A DNA stretch of 43,349 bases from TMED109 sp015660425 (GTDB lineage: Bacteria > Pseudomonadota > Alphaproteobacteria > TMED109): contig JAPYTH010000014.1 of NCBI GenBank assembly GCA_029936295.1, positions 1 through 43,349 on the forward strand, given 5' to 3'. Positions within the stretch are counted from its first letter, which is position 1. Every line of letters begins with the position of its first letter. Under the pieces are notes generated by a model. The model was not told the origin of the DNA, did not search any database, and was given only the letters and a program-made list of their open reading frames with translations. The translations under genes and the position numbers were made by a program. This document shows, in pieces, positions 34,393-42,869 of the stretch.

Positions 34393-35172
34393 TTAAGTTC
34401 TTTCAGAAATTGCTTTTTTAATCTTAGAAATTGCCTTAGCTGGATTAAGTCCTTTAGGGCAAGTTTTAGTACAATTCATAATAGTGTGGCATCTGTATAA
34501 TTTAAAAGAATCTTCTAGTGCATCTAAACGTTCTTCTGTAGATTCGTCTCTGGTGTCTGCAATCCATCTATATGCTTGAAGTAAAGTAGCTGGACCTAAA
34601 TATTCATCTCCATTCCACCAATATGATGGGCAACTAGTGGAACAACAAAAACATAATATACATTCATATACTCCATCTAGTTCTTTTCTTTCTTCTGGAC
34701 TTTGTCTTCTTTCTAACCCATCTTCAGTAATAGATTCACTTTTAATCCATGGCTCTATAGATGCATATTGCTTATAAGCCTTAGATAAATCAGGAACCAA
34801 ATCTTTTATAACTTCCATATGAGGTAAAGGATAAATTTTAACGTCTCCTGAGACATCGTTTATATTTTTTGTACAAGCTAACGTATTTGTCCCATCAATA
34901 TTCATAGAACATGATCCGCAAACACCCTCTCTACAAGAACGGCGGAATGTAAGACTTGGGTCCACTTTATTTTTTATATATATTAATGCATCTAAAACCA
35001 TAGGCCCACAATTATCTAGATCAATTTCATATGTATCTAATCTTGGATTATCTTTTGTCTCCGGATCATATCTATATATTTTAAATGTTTTCTTTCCAGA
35101 AACATCCGTTTCCAAGGAAAACATATTTCCCTTTGAAATTTTTGAATTTTTTGGAAGTGTTAGTTGAACCAT
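34393..35172 (-). CDS. sdhB: Succinate dehydrogenase iron-sulfur subunit
   Basis: The 259-residue electron-transfer subunit of complex II. The N-terminal ferredoxin domain holds the [2Fe-2S] ligands Cys80, 85, 88 and 100 (RRSCREGVCGSCSM, then TLAC). The C-terminal domain holds the [4Fe-4S] and [3Fe-4S] ligands (CILCFCCSTSCPSYWWN and CHTIMNCTKTCPKGLNP). I start at the ATG at 35172 (MVQLTLPKNS), 1 nt after the sdhA stop; the frame stays open further upstream, but that part lies inside sdhA. All cluster cysteines are present. Confidence 0.96.
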   Translation of the reverse strand: MVQLTLPKNSKISKGNMFSLETDVSGKKTFKIYRYDPETKDNPRLDTYEIDLDNCGPMVLDALIYIKNKVDPSLTFRRSCREGVCGSCSMNIDGTNTLACTKNINDVSGDVKIYPLPHMEVIKDLVPDLSKAYKQYASIEPWIKSESITEDGLERRQSPEERKELDGVYECILCFCCSTSCPSYWWNGDEYLGPATLLQAYRWIADTRDESTEERLDALEDSFKLYRCHTIMNCTKTCPKGLNPAKAISKIKKAISERT

Positions 35173-35173
35173 T

Positions 35174-36820
35174 TTAATATACCCGAGCTTTAGGAGGAAA
35201 ACTTTGAACATCATTTGTAAGTGCATTTAAAGTAACTTTACTACTTCCAAGTTTAACTTCTCCATCCTTTTCCCAAGCTAAACTGTGAAATAGCCAATTT
35301 TCATCATCACGATCAGGAAAATCTTCTCTTGCGTGAGCTCCTCTACTTTCTTTTCTATTTCTAGCAGAGGCCATTGTTACTATAGCTTGCTCCAATAAAT
35401 TTTTTAGTTCCAAGCTCTCTAATAAATCTGTATTCCAAATCATAGACCTATCAGTAAGAGAAATATTTTTAAATTCTTTCCACACATTATTAATTCTTTT
35501 CATTCCCTCATCTAAAATTTCTCCAGTTCTAAACACAGCACAATTTTCCTGCATTGCTCTCTGCATTTCTAAACGAATATCCGAAGTTTGAGCAGAACCT
35601 TTAGAATACCTAACCTCATCTAATCTATCTAAAGCCTCTTCACCTGTATTTTTAGAAGCAGGTTTTTGAGTTGCTCCAGGTTTAAGAGTATCACCTAAAT
35701 GTATACCTGCAGCTCTTCCAAAAACCACCAAATCAAGTAAAGAATTAGAGCCTAAACGATTTGCTCCATGAACAGAAACGCACGCCGCTTCTCCAACAGC
35801 ACACAAGCCTTCAACTACTTCTTTAGTATCACCTCCTTTACCAGTCAAAACCTCACCAGTATATTTTGATGGAATACCACCCATATTATAATGACAAGTG
35901 GGTAAAACTGGAATAGGTTCGCGCGTTACATCAACTCCCGCAAAAATCCTAGCTGTTTCTTTTATTCCAGGCAATCTTTCATTAATTACCTTTGAATCTA
36001 AATGTTCTAAATGAAGAAAAATATGNNNNNNNNNNNNNNNNNNNNNNNNNNNNNNNNNNNNNNNNNNNNNNNNNNNNNNNNNNNNNNNNNNNNNNNNNNN
36101 NNNNNNNNNNNNNNNNNNNNNNNNNCTTAATGCCATAGCATTTCCATCGCCAGTACAAATATGGGCAGATGTTGCTGAAAAATATACTTTACCATAACCA
36201 CCAGTAGCTAAAACTACTGTTTGAGCCATAAACCTATGGATAGTGCCATCCTCCAAGCACCATGCCATTACGCCTCTACAAACCCCATCTTCCATTATCA
36301 AATCTAAGGCAAAATATTCTATAAAAAATTCTGCATTATTTTTCAGAGCTTGCTGATATAAAGTATGCAATATTGCATGACCTGTCCTATCAGCAGCTGA
36401 ACATGTTCTATGTGCTTGAGGTCCATCACCAAACTCTGTTGTCATGCCACCAAAAGGTCTTTGATAAATTTTACCCTCTTCTGTTCTAGAAAACGGAACA
36501 CCATATTTTTCTAACTCTATTACAGCAGCACCCGCTTCCTTACACATATACTCAATAGCATCTTGATCTCCTAACCAGTCACTACCTTTCACTGTGTCAT
36601 ACATATGCCAACGCCAATCATCTTCACCCATATTACCTAAAGCAGCGCTTATTCCTCCTTGAGCAGCAACTGTATGTGAACGTGTTGGAAAAACTTTTGT
36701 CAAACAAGCTGTTTTCAAACCTTTTTCTGCAAGCCCTAATGTCGCCCTTAATCCTGCTCCTCCAGCCCCTACTACTACTACATCATATACATGATCAATA
36801 ATATTATAAGCTTTCGACAT
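35174..36820 (-). CDS. sdhA: Succinate dehydrogenase flavoprotein subunit (middle lost in gap)
   Basis: The catalytic FAD subunit of complex II, oxidising succinate to fumarate at the inner membrane. Seen: GAGGAGLRATLGLAEKGL, the covalent-FAD His49 in FPTRSHTVAAQGG, DAIEYMCKEA, HRTCSAADRTGHA, and after the gap LPTCHYNMGGIPS, GLCAVGEAACVSVHGANRLG and the C-terminal ESRGAHAREDFPDRDD. The 100-N run at 36026-36125 falls right after GDGNAMAL. By comparison with the family about 80 residues are missing there, including the FHPTGI and ARGEGG segments and a substrate Arg, so the 100-N length is too short. The two sides are in one frame by chance or by a multiple-of-three error. Confidence 0.95.
   Translation of the reverse strand: MSKAYNIIDHVYDVVVVGAGGAGLRATLGLAEKGLKTACLTKVFPTRSHTVAAQGGISAALGNMGEDDWRWHMYDTVKGSDWLGDQDAIEYMCKEAGAAVIELEKYGVPFSRTEEGKIYQRPFGGMTTEFGDGPQAHRTCSAADRTGHAILHTLYQQALKNNAEFFIEYFALDLIMEDGVCRGVMAWCLEDGTIHRFMAQTVVLATGGYGKVYFSATSAHICTGDGNAMALXXXXXXXXXXXXXXXXXXXXXXXXXXXXXXXXXXHIFLHLEHLDSKVINERLPGIKETARIFAGVDVTREPIPVLPTCHYNMGGIPSKYTGEVLTGKGGDTKEVVEGLCAVGEAACVSVHGANRLGSNSLLDLVVFGRAAGIHLGDTLKPGATQKPASKNTGEEALDRLDEVRYSKGSAQTSDIRLEMQRAMQENCAVFRTGEILDEGMKRINNVWKEFKNISLTDRSMIWNTDLLESLELKNLLEQAIVTMASARNRKESRGAHAREDFPDRDDENWLFHSLAWEKDGEVKLGSSKVTLNALTNDVQSFPPKARVY
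36026..36125. other. Assembly gap, 100 N, inside sdhA
   Basis: Exactly 100 N. Family comparison suggests that about 240 nt of conserved active-site sequence are missing here, so the placeholder is shorter than the real gap. Confidence 0.99.
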
Positions 36821-36829
36821 TTTTCACTC

Positions 36830-37165
36830 CTAATTAAAAATAATTATTTTTAAAATTAATAAAATAGATAATATTACTAATAACCAACTAAGGCTCTTAA
36901 TTGTAACAATCAACCTTTTTCTTTGTAATTTATTAGATATATAATCTTCTGTTACAACCTGTAGACCTAAACTCATATGCAGAAAACTAGTAATAAAAAA
37001 CATTGATAAAAATATTGCATTTACCGGAAATTTAACCCAACTAATAGTTTCTTGAAATGAGTTATTTTGAATGCACAAAACGGATATTGCTAACCAAAGT
37101 GCTAAAATTAAATTTGCGACAGCTGAATACCTTTGTAGTTTCCAATGCTTAACTACATTGCTCAT
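36830..37165 (-). CDS. sdhD: Succinate dehydrogenase membrane anchor subunit D
   Basis: A 111-residue membrane anchor of complex II with three hydrophobic segments (about 14-31, 45-67 and 84-109). The second contains SFLHMSLGLQVVTEDYI, whose His is the expected haem b ligand in SdhD. It overlaps the end of sdhC by 4 nt and is followed 9 nt later by sdhA. The order C-D-A-B is normal. Small membrane anchors diverge fast; the identification rests on the His-containing helix and the context. Confidence 0.92.
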   Translation of the reverse strand: MSNVVKHWKLQRYSAVANLILALWLAISVLCIQNNSFQETISWVKFPVNAIFLSMFFITSFLHMSLGLQVVTEDYISNKLQRKRLIVTIKSLSWLLVILSILLILKIIIFN

Positions 37166-37563
37166 AGTATTAATCCTAAAGATATGATGCCCATAAATAT
37201 ACTAACAATAATAGTTGCAGCACATACGGCTAATCCAGTCCACTTAGATACGGATAATGATAAACCTAATCCATAATCCCAGAACAAATGCCTAACCCCA
37301 TTAAACATATGAAAAAATAAAGCTAAAATCCAGCCCATAAGAATTATTTCGCCAATTAATGAATTGGAAAAACATTGCCATAATGCATAATAATCTTGCC
37401 CTACAGCTAATAGTAAGATGAAAACTAACATAACTAACAAACCTAATGATAAAAATATTCCGGACAACCTATGAAATATAGATAATACAGAAGTTATTTG
37501 AGGTTTATAAATCTGCAAATGTGGAGATAATGGTCTATTTTTATAAGGTTGCCCATTATTCAT
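37162..37563 (-). CDS. sdhC: Succinate dehydrogenase cytochrome b556 subunit C
   Basis: A 133-residue integral membrane subunit that binds haem b and quinone with SdhD. Seen: the N-terminal signature RPLSPHLQIYKPQITSVLSI followed by FHRLSG, and the haem-ligand motif HMFNGVRHLFWDYGLGL, with three membrane helices. Its ATG begins 1 nt after the stop of asd, so translation may be coupled to that aspartate-pathway gene. First gene of sdhCDAB; no promoter space exists upstream of it. Confidence 0.95.
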   Translation of the reverse strand: MNNGQPYKNRPLSPHLQIYKPQITSVLSIFHRLSGIFLSLGLLVMLVFILLLAVGQDYYALWQCFSNSLIGEIILMGWILALFFHMFNGVRHLFWDYGLGLSLSVSKWTGLAVCAATIIVSIFMGIISLGLIL

Positions 37564-37564
37564 C

Positions 37565-38587
37565 TTATATATACTTTCTATTGATTAATTCTTCTGCTAT
37601 TTGTATAGAATTCAAAGCAGCACCTTTTCTTAAATTATCTGATACAACCCACATATTAATACCACTTGGCAAAGTATGGTCAACTCTCAATCTCGAAACA
37701 AAAACTGAAAAATCAGACACGCATTCTATTGGAGTAATATATGTTTCTGTCTCAATATTATCTACTAAAGACACACCATCAGTATCTCCTAATATTTCTC
37801 TAACTTCATCAATATTTACATTATTTTCAAACTCAATATTAACAGATTCAGCATGTCCAATAAATACTGGAACTCTAACGCAAGTTGCGCTTACTTCAAT
37901 AGACGCATCTAAAATCTTCTTGGTTTCATTAACCATTTTTACTTCTTCTTTAGTACTACCATCATCAATAAATTTATCTATCTGAGGTATGACATTAAAA
38001 GCTATTCTTTTAGAAAAATTTGAAGCTCTATCTGTTACTGCCTCATTAGTTCCCGTAGTTCCTGACTCATTAAAAAACATTTTTCTAGTCTGGTCCCACA
38101 ATTCATCCATAGCAGACTTTCCTGCACCAGAAACTGACTGATAAGTGGAAACTACAATTCTTTTTATAATTGCTAGATCGTGTAAAGGCTTTAATGGTAC
38201 TAACATCTGAATAGTAGAACAATTAGGGTTTGCTATAATATTTTTGTTTCTATAACCCTCTAATGCTTCTGGGTTTACTTCCGGAATTATTAATGGAACA
38301 TCAGGATCCATTCTAAAGTGTGAAGTATTATCAATCACTATACATCCTTTATCACCTGCAATTGGTGCCCATTTTTCTGATACATCAGAACCAGCAGAAA
38401 ACAGAGCTATATCTACGCTAGAAAAATCAAACTTTTCTACATCTTCTACCTTTAACACCTTATCTCCAAAGCTGACCTCTTTACCTACTGACCTTTTAGA
38501 CGCCAATGCATATATGTTTTCAATAGGAAAATTTCTTTCCTCTAAAATTGTAAACATCTCATGGCCCACAGCCCCAGTGGCTCCAAG
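37565..38587 (-). CDS. asd: Aspartate-semialdehyde dehydrogenase (first codons lost in gap)
   Basis: Reduces aspartyl phosphate to aspartate semialdehyde, the branch to lysine, threonine and methionine. The visible part starts within the NADP motif as LGATGAVGHEMF; only about six or seven N-terminal residues should be missing in the 100-N run. Seen: SAGSDVSEKWAP, the catalytic Cys in NPNCSTIQM, YQSVSGAG, and the C-terminal VRVPVFIGHAESVNIEF and WVVSDNLRKGAALN. The frame appears fused to leuB across the N run, but that is an artefact of the placeholder. Its stop lies 1 nt before sdhC. Confidence 0.95.
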   Translation of the reverse strand, partial: LGATGAVGHEMFTILEERNFPIENIYALASKRSVGKEVSFGDKVLKVEDVEKFDFSSVDIALFSAGSDVSEKWAPIAGDKGCIVIDNTSHFRMDPDVPLIIPEVNPEALEGYRNKNIIANPNCSTIQMLVPLKPLHDLAIIKRIVVSTYQSVSGAGKSAMDELWDQTRKMFFNESGTTGTNEAVTDRASNFSKRIAFNVIPQIDKFIDDGSTKEEVKMVNETKKILDASIEVSATCVRVPVFIGHAESVNIEFENNVNIDEVREILGDTDGVSLVDNIETETYITPIECVSDFSVFVSRLRVDHTLPSGINMWVVSDNLRKGAALNSIQIAEELINRKYI

Positions 38588-38687
38588 NNNNNNNNNNNNN
38601 NNNNNNNNNNNNNNNNNNNNNNNNNNNNNNNNNNNNNNNNNNNNNNNNNNNNNNNNNNNNNNNNNNNNNNNNNNNNNNNNNNNNNNN
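38588..38687. other. Assembly gap, 100 N, spanning the leuB end and asd start
   Basis: Exactly 100 N. The missing sequence must hold the last 60 to 70 codons of leuB, any spacer, and the first few codons of asd, so the true gap should exceed 200 nt. Confidence 0.99.
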
Positions 38688-39592
38688 TTTGCCTTTCCTT
38701 GACCCGAAATATCTGGCGCACTTCCATGCACCGGCTCAAACAAAGACTTTCTAATACCATATTCATTAACTTCTCCCAATGAAGCTGAAGGAAGCATGCC
38801 TAAAGACCCTGTTAACTGTGCTGAAATATCAGATAATAAATCTCCAAAAAGATTAGTTGTTACTATAACATCAAATTGATGCGGATCTCTAACAAGTTGC
38901 ATTGCGCAATTATCTGCAAACATATGCTCTAAAGTAATACTGTTATATTTTTCATCATGTAACTTTTGAATTTCTTCGCGCCAAAGCAGGCCACTTTCCA
39001 TAACATTTGATTTTTCTACAGAATGCACTAAACCTCTTCTCTTAGATGCTAACTCAAATGCAACATCACCAGCTCTTCTAATCTCTTTAGTGGAATATAC
39101 TTCTGTATTTATTCCTACTTTTGTTCCATCTGATAGCTCTTCTATGCCTCTAGGCTCTCCAAAATATATACCACCTGTTAACTCTCTAAGTATCATAATA
39201 TCTAAACCAGAAACTATTTCTTTCTTTAAACTGGATGCATCGGCTAATGCATCAAACACAATTGCTGGCCTTAAATTTGCAAATAACCCTAATTCTTTTC
39301 TTAATTTTAGCAATCCTCGCTCTGGTTTTTCAGAAAAAGGTAAATTATCATAATCTGGGCCACCAACTGCCCCAAACAAAACACCATCTGAATTAAATGC
39401 TTTTTCCATAACCTCATCAGTGATAGGCGTTTTAAACTTGTCGTAAGAAGCACCTCCTACTAAACCTTCTTCTAAATCAAAACCTACTTCTAGTCTTTTA
39501 TCAAACCAATCAATTACTCTTTTAGCCTCTTTCATTACTTCTGGACCAATTCCATCTCCAGGAAGCATCAAAACTTTTCTATTGCTACTCAT
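38688..39592 (-). CDS. leuB: 3-isopropylmalate dehydrogenase (C-terminus lost in gap)
   Basis: An NAD-dependent enzyme that oxidises and decarboxylates 3-isopropylmalate in leucine synthesis. The first 301 residues are visible: KVLMLPGDGIGPEVM, the substrate arginine segment LLKLRKELGLFANLRPA, RELTGGIYFGEPRG, DKSNV-type segment EKSNVMES, the metal-binding TTNLFGDLLSDISAQLTGSL and the cofactor segment EPVHGSAPDISGQGKA. The protein then runs into the 100-N gap, where the last 60 to 70 residues of a normal LeuB should be. It follows leuD by 20 nt. The order leuC-leuD-leuB-asd is usual in alphaproteobacteria. Confidence 0.95.
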
Positions 39593-39612
39593 AAATAAAC
39601 CACCTTATATGT

Positions 39613-40221
39613 TTATAAACTCTCAGGTTTATGCCAAATTTTAGAACTTAATTTTTCTTCATAAGAATCAATTGTTTTTTTATTTTCTAAAGTAATTCCA
39701 ATATCATCTAATCCATTTAATAAGCAATGTTTTCTATATGGATCTATTTCAAATTTATATAATTTATTTTGAACTATTAGCTGTTGCTCCTCTAAATCTA
39801 TAGAAATCTCAACACCTTGTTCAGCTAACATACTTATTTCATCTACAATTTTTTCATTTAAAATAATAGGTAATACACCATTTTTAAAACAATTATTATA
39901 AAAAATATCTGCAAAAGAGGTTGATATAATACAACTTATCCCAAAATCTAATAATGCCCAAGGAGCGTGCTCTCTACTTGACCCACAGCCAAAATTATCT
40001 CCCGCAACTATAATTTTTGCTTGGCTCCAAGGTTGTTTATTTAAAATAAAATCCTTAATTAAATTATTGTTTTGATCATATCTTTTTTCATGAAACAAAT
40101 GTTTTCCTAAACCAGTCCTTTCAATAGTTTTTAAAAACTGCTTAGGAATTATTGCATCTGTATCTATATTAACCTGCGGAATAGATGCTATAATTCCAGT
40201 TAATTTATTAAAAGATTTCAT
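39613..40221 (-). CDS. leuD: 3-isopropylmalate dehydratase small subunit
   Basis: The 202-residue swivelling-domain subunit of isopropylmalate isomerase, which with LeuC interconverts 2- and 3-isopropylmalate. Seen: VNIDTDAIIPKQFLKTIERT, GDNFGCGSSREHAPWAL with the substrate-contact Ser/Arg, and IISTSFADIFYNNCFKNG. Full length and intact. It follows leuC by 20 nt and precedes leuB by 20 nt in a compact leucine block. Confidence 0.96.
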   Translation of the reverse strand: MKSFNKLTGIIASIPQVNIDTDAIIPKQFLKTIERTGLGKHLFHEKRYDQNNNLIKDFILNKQPWSQAKIIVAGDNFGCGSSREHAPWALLDFGISCIISTSFADIFYNNCFKNGVLPIILNEKIVDEISMLAEQGVEISIDLEEQQLIVQNKLYKFEIDPYRKHCLLNGLDDIGITLENKKTIDSYEEKLSSKIWHKPESL

Positions 40222-40241
40222 TATAATGCACCTATTTTGGT

Positions 40242-41642
40242 TTAATTAAATTTTCTTACATCCACAAAATGTCCGGAAATAGCGGCTGCTGCTGCCATAC
40301 CTGGGCTAACTAAATGAGTTCTTCCATCCCTGCCTTGTCTTCCTCTAAAGTTTCTATTAGAAGTTGAAGCGCATCTCTCCTGTGGTTTTAATTGATCAGG
40401 ATTCATACCTAGACACATTGAGCATCCTGGTTCTCTCCAATCAAAACCTGCTGCAATTAAAATATCTGCAACACCTTCTTTTTCAGCCTGAATTTTTATT
40501 AATCCTGATCCAGGAACAACCATAGCATGAACTCCATCAGCAACTTTTCTTCCTTTTGCAACAGCTGCCGCTTCTCTAAGATCTTCTATTCTACTATTAG
40601 TACAGGAGCCTATAAATACTTTATCAATCTTAATATCTGTTAGAGCTTGCCCAGGTTTTAATCCCATATAATCAAGAGAATCTTGCATCGCATTTCTTAA
40701 ATTTTCTTTATCAATATCTTTAGGGTTTGGAACAACATCATTGATTGACAAAACATCTTCCGGACTTGTTCCCCAGGTTAAATGAGGTTCTAAAAGTGAT
40801 GCCTCAATATTAATAACTTTATCAAAAACTGCACCTTCATCACTAGGTAATAATTTCCAAGCTTCTAAAGCTTTATCATATGCTTCCCCTTTAGGCGACA
40901 TAGGTTTATTTTTTATATATTCATAAGTTTTAGCATCCGGGGCAACCAAACCTGCTCTTGCTCCTGCTTCAATTGACATATTGCATAAAGTCATTCTTCC
41001 TTCTATTGTTAAATCAGAAATTGCATCACCAGAATATTCAAGAACATAGCCCGTTCCACCAGATGTTCCTAAATTTTTTATAATGGCTAAAGCAATATCT
41101 TTTGCAGTAACCCCTATAGATAAAGATCCTGAAACATTTATTAACATAGTTTTAGGTTTTTTTTGGATCAATGTCTGTGTAGCAAATACATGCTCTACTT
41201 CACTTGTCCCTATTCCAAAAGCAAGAGCACCAAAAGCACCATGCGTAGAAGTATGACTATCTCCACAAACCATTGTACAACCTGGCAGAGTAAATCCTTG
41301 CTCAGGACCTATAACGTGTACTATTCCTTGTCTAGAATCCATCAATGGAATATATGGAACCTTAAACTCTTTCACATTTTTTTCTAAGGTTTCAACTTGT
41401 ATTCTTGCAATATTATCCTTAATTCCATTAATTCTATTTTCTGTAGGAACATTATGATCTGCAACTGCGAGAGTAAGATCAGGCCTTCTTAAAACTCTAT
41501 TGCTAATTCTTAAACCCTCAAATGCTTGAGGGCTTGTCACTTCATGAACAAGATGCCTATCTATATAAATTAATGAGCTTCCATCTTGTCTTTCCTCGAC
41601 TACATGCTGCTCCCATATTTTATCAAACAAAGTCTTTTTCAA
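40242..41642 (-). CDS. leuC: 3-isopropylmalate dehydratase large subunit
   Basis: The 466-residue [4Fe-4S] aconitase-family subunit of isopropylmalate isomerase. Seen: LVHEVTSPQAFEGLR, DHNVPT, GDSHTSTHGAFGALAFGIGT, the cluster cysteines Cys347 (GSCTNSR), Cys407 and Cys410 (GCSMCLGMN), and the terminal NRNFRGRQG. All cluster ligands are present. The start is TTG at 41642 (MKKTLFDKIW matches the family N-terminus), with only GAGG about 10 nt upstream. Only 49 nt separate it from rplS, so there is no room for a leucine attenuator of usual size. Confidence 0.96.
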   Translation of the reverse strand: MKKTLFDKIWEQHVVEERQDGSSLIYIDRHLVHEVTSPQAFEGLRISNRVLRRPDLTLAVADHNVPTENRINGIKDNIARIQVETLEKNVKEFKVPYIPLMDSRQGIVHVIGPEQGFTLPGCTMVCGDSHTSTHGAFGALAFGIGTSEVEHVFATQTLIQKKPKTMLINVSGSLSIGVTAKDIALAIIKNLGTSGGTGYVLEYSGDAISDLTIEGRMTLCNMSIEAGARAGLVAPDAKTYEYIKNKPMSPKGEAYDKALEAWKLLPSDEGAVFDKVINIEASLLEPHLTWGTSPEDVLSINDVVPNPKDIDKENLRNAMQDSLDYMGLKPGQALTDIKIDKVFIGSCTNSRIEDLREAAAVAKGRKVADGVHAMVVPGSGLIKIQAEKEGVADILIAAGFDWREPGCSMCLGMNPDQLKPQERCASTSNRNFRGRQGRDGRTHLVSPGMAAAAAISGHFVDVRKFN

Positions 41643-41691
41643 AATAAAAATACCTCAAAGAAATAATAAAAACTTATAAAGTTAAATTTGA

Positions 41692-42126
41692 TTATTTAGT
41701 TTCTTCTTTCGCTTCAACTTTAGAAGGAGTTTCTTCTGTAACCTTACTAGAAATATTAGATCTATTATCCATTCTCTTTTCTGTAATACGAGCTTTTTTG
41801 CCAGATAAACCCCTTAAATAATAAAGTTTTGCTCTTCTAACATCACCTCTTCTAACTACCTCTAATTTTTCTATTAAAGGGGAATATACAGGAAATACTC
41901 TTTCTACTCCTTCACCATTAGATATTTTTCTGACTGTGAAGGCAGAATTTAAAGAACGATTAGACCTTGCAATACATAATCCTTCAAAAACTTGGATTCT
42001 CTCTCGAGTGCCTTCTACTATTTTTAAATGCACTTTCAATGTATCACCTGCCCCAAACTCAGGAACTTTTCTTTTTTCTGTAATTTCTTTAATTTGCTCT
42101 TGTTCAATTTCGTCTATAATATTCAT
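41692..42126 (-). CDS. rplS: 50S ribosomal protein L19
   Basis: bL19 at the 30S/50S interface. The conserved core (to about residue 115) contains FGAGDTLKVHLKIVEGTRER, QVFEGLCIARSNRSLNSAF, TVRKISNGEGVERVFPVYSP and RRAKLYYLRGLSGKKARI. About 30 residues rich in Glu, Lys and Ser follow as a C-terminal tail (SKVTEETPSKVEAKEETK), longer than in E. coli but not rare in alphaproteobacteria. It lies 44 nt after trmD in the usual rimM-trmD-rplS order and leads straight into leuC. Confidence 0.96.
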   Translation of the reverse strand: MNIIDEIEQEQIKEITEKRKVPEFGAGDTLKVHLKIVEGTRERIQVFEGLCIARSNRSLNSAFTVRKISNGEGVERVFPVYSPLIEKLEVVRRGDVRRAKLYYLRGLSGKKARITEKRMDNRSNISSKVTEETPSKVEAKEETK

Positions 42127-42170
42127 TTTTTTATCCTCTCAGTAATAAAACATGTTTATCATTAAAATTA

Positions 42171-42869
42171 TTATTTTTCACTAAATAAAAGCTCTGGCCT
42201 GCGTTTTTTTGTGTCTTCTAAAGATTTTTTCTTTCGCCATTTTTCTATTTCACTATGATTTCCAGACAATAATACCTCTGGAGGCTTTACGCCTTCCCAC
42301 TCATAAGGCCTCGTATATTGAGGATGTTCTAACAAATGATTTTCAAAACTTTCTTCTAATAAACTTTTGTCACTTCCCATAGTTCCCATTAATAAACGAA
42401 CTATTGCATCTATTAATATTATAGCGGCAGGTTCTCCTCCAGATAAGATATAATCTCCGATACAAATTTCCTCTAGAGATCTTGCTGTTATAAATCTTTC
42501 ATCTATTCCTTCATATCTTCCACAAACTATAATTGCTCCAGGCTTAGAAGAAATATCTCTTATTTTAGATTGTGTAAGAGGTTTTCCCCTAGGCGTCAAA
42601 ACAATTTTTTCCCATTCCTTTCCTGGATCATTATCATCAAATGCCTTAGCCAAAATATCTGCTCTCATTATCATCCCAGGGCCGCCGCCATATGGCTCAT
42701 CATCAACCGTGCCATGTTTATCTTCTGAGTAATCCCTAATATTCACTGTATTTAATTTCCATATATTTTTATGTAACGCTTTGCCTGCTAAAGAATACTG
42801 TAATGAGCCTGGAAACATTTCAGGAAATAACGTCAAAACTCTAGCTTCAAAGCAATCATTTTTCATCAT
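42171..42869 (-). CDS. trmD: tRNA (guanine-37-N1)-methyltransferase
   Basis: A 232-residue SPOUT methyltransferase that makes m1G37 in tRNAs reading CNN codons, preventing frameshifts. Seen: VLTLFPEMFPGSLQYSLAGK, VNIRDYSEDKHGTVDDEPYG followed by GGPGM, and the trefoil-knot SAM site CGRYEGIDERF and GDYILSGGEPAA. The C-terminal HPQYTRPYEWEG is typical. It overlaps the end of rimM by 14 nt, starting ATGATG; either Met could initiate. Complete. Confidence 0.96.
   Translation of the reverse strand: MMKNDCFEARVLTLFPEMFPGSLQYSLAGKALHKNIWKLNTVNIRDYSEDKHGTVDDEPYGGGPGMIMRADILAKAFDDNDPGKEWEKIVLTPRGKPLTQSKIRDISSKPGAIIVCGRYEGIDERFITARSLEEICIGDYILSGGEPAAIILIDAIVRLLMGTMGSDKSLLEESFENHLLEHPQYTRPYEWEGVKPPEVLLSGNHSEIEKWRKKKSLEDTKKRRPELLFSEK

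Noticed and set aside
35173..35226. Upstream start of sdhB at 35226
   Set aside because: The extra 18 residues lie inside sdhA and do not match SdhB; the ATG at 35172 sits 1 nt after the sdhA stop.
37565..39592. A single 675-codon gene fusing isopropylmalate dehydrogenase and aspartate-semialdehyde dehydrogenase
   Set aside because: The fusion exists only because the frame is carried through 100 N. Both proteins are truncated at the gap and are separate, neighbouring genes in related genomes.
41643..41691. Leucine attenuator upstream of leuC
   Set aside because: Only 49 nt separate rplS and leuC and there is no Leu-codon-rich small ORF or terminator pair.
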